DNA of 64,000 bases from Streptomyces sp. ISL-96 (GTDB lineage: Bacteria > Actinomycetota > Actinomycetes > Streptomycetales > Streptomycetaceae): NCBI RefSeq assembly GCF_018614035.1, contig NZ_JAGGPA010000035.1, positions 1 through 64,000 of the forward strand, given 5' to 3'. This document shows, piece after piece, positions 33,175 to 41,338 of this stretch. Within the stretch, counting starts at the first letter, position 1, and each line of letters starts with the position of its first letter. The notes under the pieces were generated by a model. It saw only the letters and a list, made by a program, of their open reading frames with translations, was not told the origin of the DNA and searched no databases. A program made the translations under genes and the position numbers.

Positions 33175-34548
33175 TCAGCTCTTGTACGCCTTGGCCGCGT
33201 CGGACTCCAGCCGCTGCTGGGTCCCCGCGATGTCCTTCGGGTTCTTCAGGAAGTCCTGGAGAGCCTTCCACTCGCCCTTGCCCGGCGTGCCGCCGAACGA
33301 CTGCGGGGCCTGGTCCGACATGTCGAAGCGGAAGTCGTCACCCGCCGCGATCAGCGCCTTCGCGATGTCGCGCTGCACGTCATTGGGGTACGCCGCCACG
33401 TCCAGGGACTTGTTCGGCGACACGAACCCGCCTGCCGCGGCCCAGATCTTCGCCGCGTCGGGTGACGCCAGGAAGGTCAGCAGCGCCTTGGCGCCCTTGG
33501 AGTCCTTCAGCGCCACGGCCGCGTCGCCGCCCGTCACCACGGGCGACTCGCTGCCCACCGCCGGGAACGGGAACACCTTGGCGTCGGTGCCGATCTTCGC
33601 CTTCGTCTGCGCGATGTTGACGGAGACGAAGTCGCCCTCGAAGACCATCGCGGCCTTCGGGTCCTCGGCGAACGTCTGGGTGACGGACGCGGGGAACTCT
33701 GTCTGCAGGGCGCCGTCCTGGCCGCCCGCGATGAGCTCCTTCTTGCCGAACAGCTCCGCGAGGGTGGTCAGCGCGTTCTTGACGGAGGGGTCCGTCCACT
33801 TGATCTTGTGCTGGGCCAGCTGGTCGTACTTCTCGGGGCCCGCCTGCGAGAGATAGATGTTCTCGAACCAGTCGGTGAGGGTCCAGCCGTCCGCGCCACC
33901 GATCGACACCGGGGGGACGCCGGAGGCGGAGATTGTCTCGGCCGTGGCCAGGAAGTCCTTCCAGGTCTTCGGCTCCTCGGCGCCCGCGTCCTCGAAGACC
34001 TGGGCGTTGTACCAGATCAGGGACTTGTTGGCGGCCTTGAAGTACACGCCGTACTGGGTGCCATCGACAGCGCCGATGTCCTTCCAGCCCTGCGAGTAGT
34101 TCTTGTCCAGCTGTGCTTGGGTCGCCGCGTCAACCGGCTTCGCCCACTTGCGCTTGACGGCCTGCTGGAGCGCGCCGACCTGCGGCAGCATCGCCACGTC
34201 GGGGGGTGAGCCCCCTGCGATCTTGGTGCCGAGGAAGTTCACGATGGGGTCCTGGGCCGGGACGAAGGTGACCTTCGCGCCCGTGCGCTTCTCGAACTCG
34301 TCGAGGACCTTGGTGAAGTTCTCCTGCTCGGGGCCCGTCCAGACCGCGGCGACCTGGACCTCCTCGCCGTTCAGTTTGGGGAGCTCTACGGAGGCCGGGG
34401 GTTCTGTGGTGGCTCCGCTTCCCTCGTTTCCTTTGTCCTTGTCCTCGTTGCCGCCGCAGGCGGTGAGGGCGAGCGTACTCGCGGCGATCATCGCCAGGGC
34501 GGCCCTTCGAGCCCTGCGACCCCGGTGTGTACGAAGAGTTGTGCGCAT
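33175..34548 (-). CDS. carbohydrate ABC transporter substrate-binding lipoprotein
   Basis: The 457-residue family 1-type solute-binding protein has a basic N-terminus, a hydrophobic core and an LALTAC lipobox (Cys31), so it is membrane-anchored. The mature part has EKRTGAKVTFVP and the long bi-lobed pattern of sugar-binding proteins. It is the first gene of the importer operon; the MalF-type permease starts 4 bp after its stop. The 172-bp upstream spacer should hold the promoter. On the minus strand it contains TTGACA without a convincing -10 at normal spacing. Confidence 0.93.
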   Translation of the reverse strand: MRTTLRTHRGRRARRAALAMIAASTLALTACGGNEDKDKGNEGSGATTEPPASVELPKLNGEEVQVAAVWTGPEQENFTKVLDEFEKRTGAKVTFVPAQDPIVNFLGTKIAGGSPPDVAMLPQVGALQQAVKRKWAKPVDAATQAQLDKNYSQGWKDIGAVDGTQYGVYFKAANKSLIWYNAQVFEDAGAEEPKTWKDFLATAETISASGVPPVSIGGADGWTLTDWFENIYLSQAGPEKYDQLAQHKIKWTDPSVKNALTTLAELFGKKELIAGGQDGALQTEFPASVTQTFAEDPKAAMVFEGDFVSVNIAQTKAKIGTDAKVFPFPAVGSESPVVTGGDAAVALKDSKGAKALLTFLASPDAAKIWAAAGGFVSPNKSLDVAAYPNDVQRDIAKALIAAGDDFRFDMSDQAPQSFGGTPGKGEWKALQDFLKNPKDIAGTQQRLESDAAKAYKS

Positions 34549-34710
34549 TACTGCCCCGTCTCTCCTGTGCGCGTGCGGATTCGGCGCAGCCCTCGGAGGA
34601 CGATGGCGACGCCGATGCCGGTCTAGCTGTCCCGTGGGTCAGTCCTACGCCCGGTGGTCGGCCCCGGCAATAGCGCCTTGCGTGTCAACCGGGTGATCGT
34701 GATGGGCTCG

Positions 34711-34723
34711 TGACGTTACGTCA
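34711..34723. promoter_or_regulatory. palindrome TGACGT-T-ACGTCA
   Basis: A perfect 6-bp inverted repeat around one base overlaps the stop codon of the FHA/FtsK-like gene. It is about 160 bp upstream of the sugar-binding lipoprotein gene and could be an operator for that operon. It may be fortuitous. Confidence 0.3.
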
Positions 34724-37700
34724 GGCCTCGCGGGGGGCGTCGAGGGGCGGCAGCGGGGTCGCGTTGACCGTACGGGCGGCGCGGTCCAGGGCGCTGGCCA
34801 GCAGCGCCAGGTCGGTCGGCCCGTTACCCAGTTCGCGCACCGGGCGGCGGGCCGGCGGATCGCCCATCCGCTCCCACTCCAGCGGAACTACGGTGGGGCG
34901 CTGCGTCGCCGTACGGGGAATGCGGCCGGTTACGCGGCCGGCCTGGAATGGGGTCGCGGTGCCGTCCGTTTTTCCGGGTCCGGTCCTTTGGTGCAGCCTG
35001 CCGCGTCCCGGCGTGGGTTCGTCGGGTGCGGACGGCGGTGGGTCCAGTACGACCCGCAGCCGAGTGGCGCGCGCCAGCTCGGTGTCGGCCGTACGGTCCG
35101 GTCTCGCTGAGGTGGCCGCCAGGTGTACGCCGAGCCGCTCGCCTTCCCTGGCCACGGCTTCCAGTGCCCGTACGACCGAACCGGCCGCGGGGCGGCCCGT
35201 ACTGCCGAGGGCGGGGGCGACCAGCGCGTCGAGGTCGTCGACCAGGACGACGAGGCGGGGGAGGGGCGAGGGCGCGGTGTCGGCGCGGGCCTGGCGCTCG
35301 CGGGATGTGGTGGTCCGCAAGCGCAGGGTGCCGCTGGGGGGTGAGTCGAGGTCGCCGTTCTGCTCGGCGGCGCTGGGCGGGCGCTGGCCGATCATCCGGC
35401 CCGAGACCTCGCGGTGCGTGTGCCATTCGGCGAAGCCGAGGCTGCCGAGCAGCTCGTGGCGGCGCTTCAGTTCGGCGTTCAGGGCTTGGGCGAACTCCCG
35501 CATACGGACCGGGTCGGATGCGGTGAGGTGCGTGGAGACGTGTGGCAGTTCGGTGCAGGCGCGCAGGCCTTCGCCCCGTTCGCCGCCGGCGCCGTCCACC
35601 AGGACCAGGCCCAGGCGGTCCGGGCGGGCCGCCGCCGCCAGTGACGCCGCTACCGAGCGCAGCAGCTCGGTGCGGCCGCTGCCTGCCGGGCCCTCGATCA
35701 GGAGGTGCGGGCCCTCCGCGGTCAGGTCTACGCAGAGCGGGCCGCGCGGGCCCGCGCCGAGGACCGCCCATGCGCGGGTGGCGCCGGGTGCCTGGCCGTC
35801 GTCGGCGGCTGCCGCCCAGCGGGCCATCAGGGAGGCGGGGGTGGCTCTGGCCAGGCCCAGCTCGTCCAGGAGGCGGGAGGACGGGGGGAGGGCGACGGCG
35901 CGGCCGGGGCGGGCGGTGGGGTCCGGGCTGCCGCCCGCGGGCTGCGCGTCCGTGCGCAGTGGCGCCAGGGCGCGGGCGAAGCGCTCCGCCCAGGCCGCGG
36001 ACACCGCGTCCACCGCGGCCAGCGTGCCGTGGCCGGCGGGCTCGCCGACTGCCGTACGCAGCAGGCGCAGGGCGGTGGCTACGTCGCCGCTGAGCAGGGC
36101 TGCCGCTCCGCACTCGCGGAACGCCGGCGACGCGGCGCAGGCGGCCTCGTACGTCGCCGCGACTGGGGACAGGGGTGATGCGGCGGGGGTCTCGGCCAGG
36201 CAGATGAGGTGGATGCCGCAGGCCGCGCCGGTGGCGGCCATGCGGGTGACGGACTCGCGGAGGTCGGCGGAGCCGGGGTCGCCGTCGATGATCACTACGG
36301 TGTACGGGCCCTGTGCGTGGGGGTCGTCCTGTGTGCGGCGCGCCAGTTCGGCTATCCGGGCGGAGGCCTGGTCACGGTCGTACGCGAGGAGCAGCCGGCA
36401 GTCCTGGCCGTGGGCGGGGCGCAGGTGCGGCAGCCAGCCGAGCCAGGCCCACTCCGCTGTGCGCTCTTGGAGTGGCCTCGCCCTGTCTGCGCTGATCAGG
36501 ACGATTTCCAGGTCGGTGGGGGAGTGCAGCGCGGTGAGCTGCGCGATGGCCGATCTGGCCAGGCCGGCCAGGCGGGCTCGGGGGCCGGCGAGGCCCAGTG
36601 AGCCGACCTCGCGGAGCCCCACGGTTACGGGTACGGCGTGCAGTGGGCGGCCGCCGTCGGGTGCAGGGCGGTCGGCGGTGCCCAGGCGCAGTACCAGTGC
36701 CTCGGGGTGGGCGGGGCCGCGCTCCCACAGGCGGGGGCCGGGACCGAGCGCGGTCAGCAGGAGCGAGGCGGGGTCGGGCCAGGCGTCGGGCAGCGGGGTT
36801 ACGGGCGCGGGGCCGGTGGCGGCTGGGGGCATGCCGAGGGGGGTGGTCTCGGCGGGCGCGTACTCGTCCACGGGCTCCGCCCGGCCGCCGGTGAGCCGCC
36901 GGGCCCACGCCCCTATGCCGCCGCGTCGGCTCTGCTCCGGGGGCGGTGTCGCTTCCGGGTGGTGCGGCAGCGGGGGCTCCGGGGTCGGTGCCGCGTCGGG
37001 GCGTCTCCTCGGGTGCCGAACGTTCGGGTACTGGGCGTCTTCGGGCGTGTTGTGTTCGACACCCTGCGGGGAGCGCCCCGGCACGTCCCCTCCTGGCACC
37101 GTGACGTGCGACGCGGGGGTGGGGGGTGCTCCTGGTGCGGTGTGGCCGGAGACTCGGCGGCCGGCCAGGGGTTTGGGGGGTGTGCTCGGGGCTTCGGTTG
37201 TGCGGGGCAGGCGCAGGTGGCCCTCGCCGTCGGGGGTGGTGGGGAGGGGAGGGGCTTGGTCGCCCAGGGCCAGGCGCAGGGCCGATTCGCCCACGCGCAG
37301 CAGTGCGCGCGGAGGAAAGGGGACCGGGTGGGCGGTGAGGTCCTTGCCGTCCAGGGTCGTGCCGTTCGTGGAGCCGAGGTCCGCTACGGAGATCCCGCCG
37401 TCCTCAGCCAGCGTTACCGCGCAGTGCAGTCGCGACACGTCCGGGTCGTCCAGTGGGATGTCCGCGTCCGCCGAGCGGCCGATCCGGATCTGGCCGCCGT
37501 GGAGGAAGTGGACCCCGCCCGCGTCCGGGCCCGCTACCACGTGCAGTTGGGTCTGGGTCGTTCCCTCGGGCTCCGCGGTGGGTGTGTAGAGGGACAGCGT
37601 CGCTCCGTCCACCAGTGGCGGCTCGCCCAGGGCACAGCGCTGGGCGTCGAGGCGTTCCTGGCCCGCGTAGACCACCACGGCCCCCGTGGTCTCCGGGGCC

Positions 37701-37843
37701 GACCCGGGGGCCGAGACGGCCGCGGCCAGGCCGGAGGCGACCGCGGCCAGCGCGGTTCCCGAGGGCGCGGTCACGAGCACGTCGCACGTGCGGTGCGGGC
37801 TCTGGCCGCTGCGCGGCGCGAGGACGGTCAGCCGGATCTGCAT
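34721..37843 (-). CDS. FHA-domain FtsK/SpoIIIE-type (EccC-like) ATPase
   Basis: The 1040-residue protein starts with a ubiquitin-like region (about 1-95), then an FHA phosphothreonine-binding domain (about 98-195; GRSADADI, SRLHC and DLGSTNGT motifs), a disordered linker (about 200-350), and two FtsK/EccC-like modules. The first module has a degenerate P-loop. The second has GPAGSGRT near residue 720, where the invariant Walker A Lys is Arg, and a clear Walker B (LVVLVDDLDAL). Residues about 246-285 of the linker are encoded by a dispersed genomic repeat. It is divergent from pkaA-pkaB, suggesting it reads phosphorylation by these kinases. The ATG before QIRLTVLAP is chosen; longer frames run antisense into pkaA. 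Confidence 0.87.
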   Translation of the reverse strand: MQIRLTVLAPRSGQSPHRTCDVLVTAPSGTALAAVASGLAAAVSAPGSAPETTGAVVVYAGQERLDAQRCALGEPPLVDGATLSLYTPTAEPEGTTQTQLHVVAGPDAGGVHFLHGGQIRIGRSADADIPLDDPDVSRLHCAVTLAEDGGISVADLGSTNGTTLDGKDLTAHPVPFPPRALLRVGESALRLALGDQAPPLPTTPDGEGHLRLPRTTEAPSTPPKPLAGRRVSGHTAPGAPPTPASHVTVPGGDVPGRSPQGVEHNTPEDAQYPNVRHPRRRPDAAPTPEPPLPHHPEATPPPEQSRRGGIGAWARRLTGGRAEPVDEYAPAETTPLGMPPAATGPAPVTPLPDAWPDPASLLLTALGPGPRLWERGPAHPEALVLRLGTADRPAPDGGRPLHAVPVTVGLREVGSLGLAGPRARLAGLARSAIAQLTALHSPTDLEIVLISADRARPLQERTAEWAWLGWLPHLRPAHGQDCRLLLAYDRDQASARIAELARRTQDDPHAQGPYTVVIIDGDPGSADLRESVTRMAATGAACGIHLICLAETPAASPLSPVAATYEAACAASPAFRECGAAALLSGDVATALRLLRTAVGEPAGHGTLAAVDAVSAAWAERFARALAPLRTDAQPAGGSPDPTARPGRAVALPPSSRLLDELGLARATPASLMARWAAAADDGQAPGATRAWAVLGAGPRGPLCVDLTAEGPHLLIEGPAGSGRTELLRSVAASLAAAARPDRLGLVLVDGAGGERGEGLRACTELPHVSTHLTASDPVRMREFAQALNAELKRRHELLGSLGFAEWHTHREVSGRMIGQRPPSAAEQNGDLDSPPSGTLRLRTTTSRERQARADTAPSPLPRLVVLVDDLDALVAPALGSTGRPAAGSVVRALEAVAREGERLGVHLAATSARPDRTADTELARATRLRVVLDPPPSAPDEPTPGRGRLHQRTGPGKTDGTATPFQAGRVTGRIPRTATQRPTVVPLEWERMGDPPARRPVRELGNGPTDLALLASALDRAARTVNATPLPPLDAPREA
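36981..37105 (-). repeat. dispersed 125-bp repeat, copy A (inside FHA/FtsK gene)
   Basis: On the minus strand this segment matches 58703-58827 over 125 bp, including a 38-bp identical block with the 12-bp palindrome CCGAACGTTCGG and a 27-bp identical block with GGGGCGCTCCCCGC. It encodes part of the Pro-rich linker of the FHA/FtsK protein, in frame. Confidence 0.85.
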
Positions 37844-38260
37844 CGCGTCAGCGGTCCCTTCTGCGCGAAGTGCCCGGCAGGGGTGCCGCCCTGTGATTCC
37901 CCCCACCCGGCACGGACGCGTCGTCCGGTACAGGTCGGCACGTGGCGCGGGGCTCCCGACCCCACAGTCCGTGCTGCAGGCATCCTCGCACCTGCCACTG
38001 ACAACACGCCCGTCGGCCACCGCCAAGTGATCTTGAATGGTCGGCTGTGGGCGTAAAAGTGCAGGCTTGGGATCATCAGTGACATGTGTGGCACACATGT
38101 CCGGCAACCATGTGTGTGGTGCGGGCGTCTTCCCTCGGTACCCGGTCCGGCCGCGCCCCGGTGCGAGGCGCCGGGCGGCATTACAGTGGATCGGAACTAC
38201 GGGCCCGAGGGCCCTGGACGACGTAGACCATGAGGACACGAGCAGCAGGGAGCGCATCAC
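37844..38260. other. intergenic region between FHA/FtsK gene and pkaA
   Basis: About 417 bp with divergent promoters and no convincing gene. It is less GC-rich in the middle. It holds a 21-bp palindrome (38081-38101) followed by an ATGTGTG half-site about 8 bp later. A TACAGT sequence about 75 bp before pkaA could be a -10 element, but no matching -35 was recognised. Confidence 0.45.
38081..38101. promoter_or_regulatory. 21-bp palindrome between FHA/FtsK gene and pkaA
   Basis: The arm GACATGTGTG is followed by one central G and the exact complement of the arm. It lies about 160 bp upstream of pkaA and 240 bp upstream of the FHA/FtsK gene. A further ATGTGTG half-site follows at about 38109. 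It looks like an operator for a dimeric regulator. Confidence 0.55.
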
Positions 38261-39883
38261 GTGCGGCCGGTCGGCAGTAAATACCTGCTCGAGGAGCCGC
38301 TCGGACGCGGCGCCACGGGCACCGTCTGGCGGGCCCGCCAGCGTGAGACCGCGGGCGCCGAGGCGGCAGTGGCCGGTCAGCCCGGCGAGACCGTCGCGAT
38401 CAAGGTCCTCAAGGAGGAGCTCGCCAACGACGCCGATGTCGTGATGCGGTTCTTGCGCGAGCGGTCGGTTCTTCTGCGCCTTACGCATCCCAACATCGTG
38501 CGGACCCGCGACCTGGTCGTTGAAGGGGATCTGCTCGCTCTGGTGATGGATCTCGTCGACGGGCCCGATCTGCATCGGTATCTGCGGGAGAACGGTCCCT
38601 TCTCGCCGGTTGCCGCGTCGCTGCTCACCGCGCAGATCGCGGACGCTCTCGCGGCCAGTCACGCCGACGGCGTCGTCCATCGCGACCTCAAGCCCGCGAA
38701 CGTCCTGCTCGACGAGCGCGACGGTCAGATGCATCCGATGCTCACCGACTTCGGCATCGCGCGACTGGCGGACTCGCCGGGACTGACCCGGACGCACGAG
38801 TTCGTCGGTACGCCCGCCTATGTCGCCCCCGAGTCGGCCGAGGGGCGTCCCCAGACGTCCGCCGTCGACATCTACGGCGCGGGGATCTTGCTGTACGAGC
38901 TGGTCACCGGGCGGCCGCCGTTCGCGGGCGGCAGCGCGCTGGAGGTGCTGCACCGGCATCTGAGCGAGGAGCCCCGTCGGCCCACCACCGTTCCCGAGCC
39001 TCTGTGGACGGTCATAGAGCGCTGCCTGCGCAAGGAACCGGACGAGCGGCCCAGCGCCGAGAACCTCGCCCGCGCTCTGCGCACCGTCGCGGCCGGCGTC
39101 GGCGTGCATTCGTCGTCTGCCCAGGTCGAGGCGGCCATGGGCGTCGGCGCGCTGCTGGCGCCCGACCCCGCCCCGGCGCCGGTCCCCGGTACGCCGGGAG
39201 CAGCCGACCCGACGCAGGTCCTGCCGAGCAACGCCGGATCGTACGACCCGAGCGCCGCGACCAGCGTCCTGCCGTCGACCGGCGCACCCCAGTACGGCGG
39301 CGGAGGCCGGCACGCCGACCCGACCGCCGTCATGCCGCCCGTGCCGCCGCGCCCCGACGGCGCACCCGGCGGCCCCGAGGACCCGCACCCCTGGCAGAAC
39401 CAGCTGCGGGCGGCCCGCGACCGGAACGAGCAGACGCAGGTCCAGTACCTCGACCCGAGCGAGGACCCGCTGCGCCGCCGGCCCCAGCGCCAGCCGCAGC
39501 AGCCCCCGCAGCGTCCGCAGCAACAGCGTCCGCAGCAGCCTCAGCGGTACGCCCCGCCGCCCCCGCCGCAGTACCAGCAGCCCCAGGCGCCGCCCCCGCA
39601 GCAGCGGTACGCGCCGCCGCAGCAGCCCGCCCCTCGCCCGCCGCGCGAGCCCCGCGAGCCGCGCCGCCGCAGCGCCAACCCGATGCGGATCCCGGGCCTT
39701 GGCTGTCTGAAGGGCTGCTTGTTCACGATCGTTCTGCTGTTCGTCGCTTCGTGGCTGATCTGGGAGTTCTCCGGGCTTCAGGAGTGGATCGGCACCACGA
39801 AGGGCTTCTTCGCCCAGATCGGTGACGTGATCGACAGCATTTCGAAGTTCGTGAGCGATCTGAGCAGCTCTACGGGCGCTTGA
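38261..39883 (+). CDS. pkaA: Ser/Thr protein kinase PkaA
   Basis: The 540-residue Hanks-type kinase has a Gly loop (LGRGATGTVW), the catalytic Lys in VAIKVLKEEL, catalytic loop VVHRDLKPANVLL, DFG and GTPAYVAPES activation segment within residues 1-270. A long Pro/Gln-rich linker (about 400-470) leads to one membrane segment at about 485-505 and a short extracytoplasmic tail with no PASTA repeats. Length and position before a second kinase match S. coelicolor PkaA. The start is GTG; upstream sequence is noncoding. It probably acts at the membrane, and its divergent FHA neighbour is a likely reader of its phosphorylation. Confidence 0.93.
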   Translation: MRPVGSKYLLEEPLGRGATGTVWRARQRETAGAEAAVAGQPGETVAIKVLKEELANDADVVMRFLRERSVLLRLTHPNIVRTRDLVVEGDLLALVMDLVDGPDLHRYLRENGPFSPVAASLLTAQIADALAASHADGVVHRDLKPANVLLDERDGQMHPMLTDFGIARLADSPGLTRTHEFVGTPAYVAPESAEGRPQTSAVDIYGAGILLYELVTGRPPFAGGSALEVLHRHLSEEPRRPTTVPEPLWTVIERCLRKEPDERPSAENLARALRTVAAGVGVHSSSAQVEAAMGVGALLAPDPAPAPVPGTPGAADPTQVLPSNAGSYDPSAATSVLPSTGAPQYGGGGRHADPTAVMPPVPPRPDGAPGGPEDPHPWQNQLRAARDRNEQTQVQYLDPSEDPLRRRPQRQPQQPPQRPQQQRPQQPQRYAPPPPPQYQQPQAPPPQQRYAPPQQPAPRPPREPREPRRRSANPMRIPGLGCLKGCLFTIVLLFVASWLIWEFSGLQEWIGTTKGFFAQIGDVIDSISKFVSDLSSSTGA

Positions 39884-39904
39884 GACGCCCAGTTCGTTGA
39901 TTTG

Positions 39905-39941
39905 TCGACTTCTGGGGGTGGATTTCACCCCCAGAAGTCGA
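39905..39941 (+). terminator. hairpin between pkaA and pkaB
   Basis: A 16-bp perfect stem (TCGACTTCTGGGGGTG) with a GATTT loop follows the pkaA stop by 21 bp. There is no U-tract. It suggests that pkaB has its own promoter in the remaining 79 bp before its start. Confidence 0.8.
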
Positions 39942-40020
39942 GGTTGGCGCCATACGGGGCACCGGACGCCCTGCCAGCCGCGTAGCCTCAGGGCGACCGT
40001 CAGCCGCTGAGGGAGCAGTC

Positions 40021-41268
40021 TTGGCACGGAAAATCGGCAGCCGGTACACGGCCCACCAGATCCTCGGGCGGGGCAGTGCCGGCACGGTGTGGCTCGGTGA
40101 AGGACCCGAGGGGCCTGTCGCCATCAAGCTCCTGCGCGAAGACCTCGCGTCCGACCAGGAACTCGTCGGACGCTTCGTCCAGGAGCGCACCGCCCTGCTC
40201 GGACTCGACCACCCCCGCGTCGTCGGCGTCCGCGATCTCGTTGTGGACGGCACCGACCTCGCGCTCGTGATGGATCTTGTACGGGGTACGGATCTGCGTA
40301 CACGGCTCGACCGCGAGCGGCGGCTGGCACCCGAGGCGGCCGTCGCGATCGCCGCGGATGTCGCCGACGGGCTCGCCGCCGCGCATGCGGCCGGCGTCGT
40401 ACACCGCGATGTGAAGCCCGAGAACATCCTCCTGGACATGGAGGGGCCGCTCGGGCCCGGCGGCGCGCACCCCGCGCTGCTCACCGACTTCGGCGTCGCC
40501 AAGCTGATCGACACCCCGCGCCGCACCCGCGCCACGAAGATCATCGGTACGCCCGACTACCTCGCCCCCGAGATCGTCGAAGGCCTGCAGCCCCGCGCCG
40601 CCGTCGACATCTACGCCCTGGCGACCGTGTTGTACGAGCTGCTCGCAGGCTTCACACCCTTCGGCGGCGGCCACCCGGGCGCCGTACTGCGCCGCCATGT
40701 GACCGAGACCGTCGTACCGCTGCCGGGCATCCCGGAGGAGCTGTGGCAGCTCCTGGTGCAGTGCCTGGCGAAGGCCCCGGCGTCCCGGCTGCGCGCTTCT
40801 GAGCTCTCCGCCCGGCTGCGTGACCAGCTGCCGCTTCTTGCCGGGATGCCGCCGCTGGACGTGGACGAGCCCGGCTCGGACGAGGAGGAGGCGTCGCAGT
40901 ACACGGCGTACGAGGAGGCGCGGCCCGTTTCCCCCGGCGAGCCTCGCCGTCGCGGCGCCGTCCCCCTGGTGCCCGGCTCGGCACCGGACTCCAACCGCGA
41001 CACCCACACGAGCATGCGCGTCCCCGCCCCCGACGAGCTGTCCGGCGGCGCCCGCGGCACGGCGCGCGCCCCCCGGGCCGCGGGGCAGCGCCGCCCCGGT
41101 TCGGCGCGCAACAAGCCGGACGCCGTGCGCAGGCGGCGCCTCGTACTCGGCGGAGCCGCCGTCCTGGTCGCCGCCGCGATAGGCGTGGGCGGCTGGCTGG
41201 CGGCGACGGCGGAGGGGTCGGACCAGCCTCCGCAGGACACTGAGCAGTCCGCTCCGTCACAGCCGTAG
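40021..41268 (+). CDS. pkaB: Ser/Thr protein kinase PkaB
   Basis: The 415-residue Hanks-type kinase has LGRGSAGTVW, VAIKLLRED, catalytic loop VVHRDVKPENILLD, LLTDFGVAKL and GTPDYLAPE. A linker of about 100 residues leads to one membrane segment at about 373-393 and a tail of about 22 residues; there are no PASTA domains. Length and tandem position match S. coelicolor PkaB. The start is TTG, since the kinase domain begins immediately and no ATG or GTG is available at the right place. A weak GAGGGAG lies upstream. Confidence 0.93.
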   Translation: MARKIGSRYTAHQILGRGSAGTVWLGEGPEGPVAIKLLREDLASDQELVGRFVQERTALLGLDHPRVVGVRDLVVDGTDLALVMDLVRGTDLRTRLDRERRLAPEAAVAIAADVADGLAAAHAAGVVHRDVKPENILLDMEGPLGPGGAHPALLTDFGVAKLIDTPRRTRATKIIGTPDYLAPEIVEGLQPRAAVDIYALATVLYELLAGFTPFGGGHPGAVLRRHVTETVVPLPGIPEELWQLLVQCLAKAPASRLRASELSARLRDQLPLLAGMPPLDVDEPGSDEEEASQYTAYEEARPVSPGEPRRRGAVPLVPGSAPDSNRDTHTSMRVPAPDELSGGARGTARAPRAAGQRRPGSARNKPDAVRRRRLVLGGAAVLVAAAIGVGGWLAATAEGSDQPPQDTEQSAPSQP

Positions 41269-41338
41269 TCCGGGGGAGTGACGAGGCGCTCTCCCGGGGG
41301 AGGGGAACGTACGGCCGCCATGCCGTTACGCTGGACCC

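Noticed and set aside
37844..40027. Upstream extension of the FHA/FtsK reading frame
   Set aside because: The frame is open by chance and would run antisense through pkaA; homology begins at the ATG before QIRLTVLAP.
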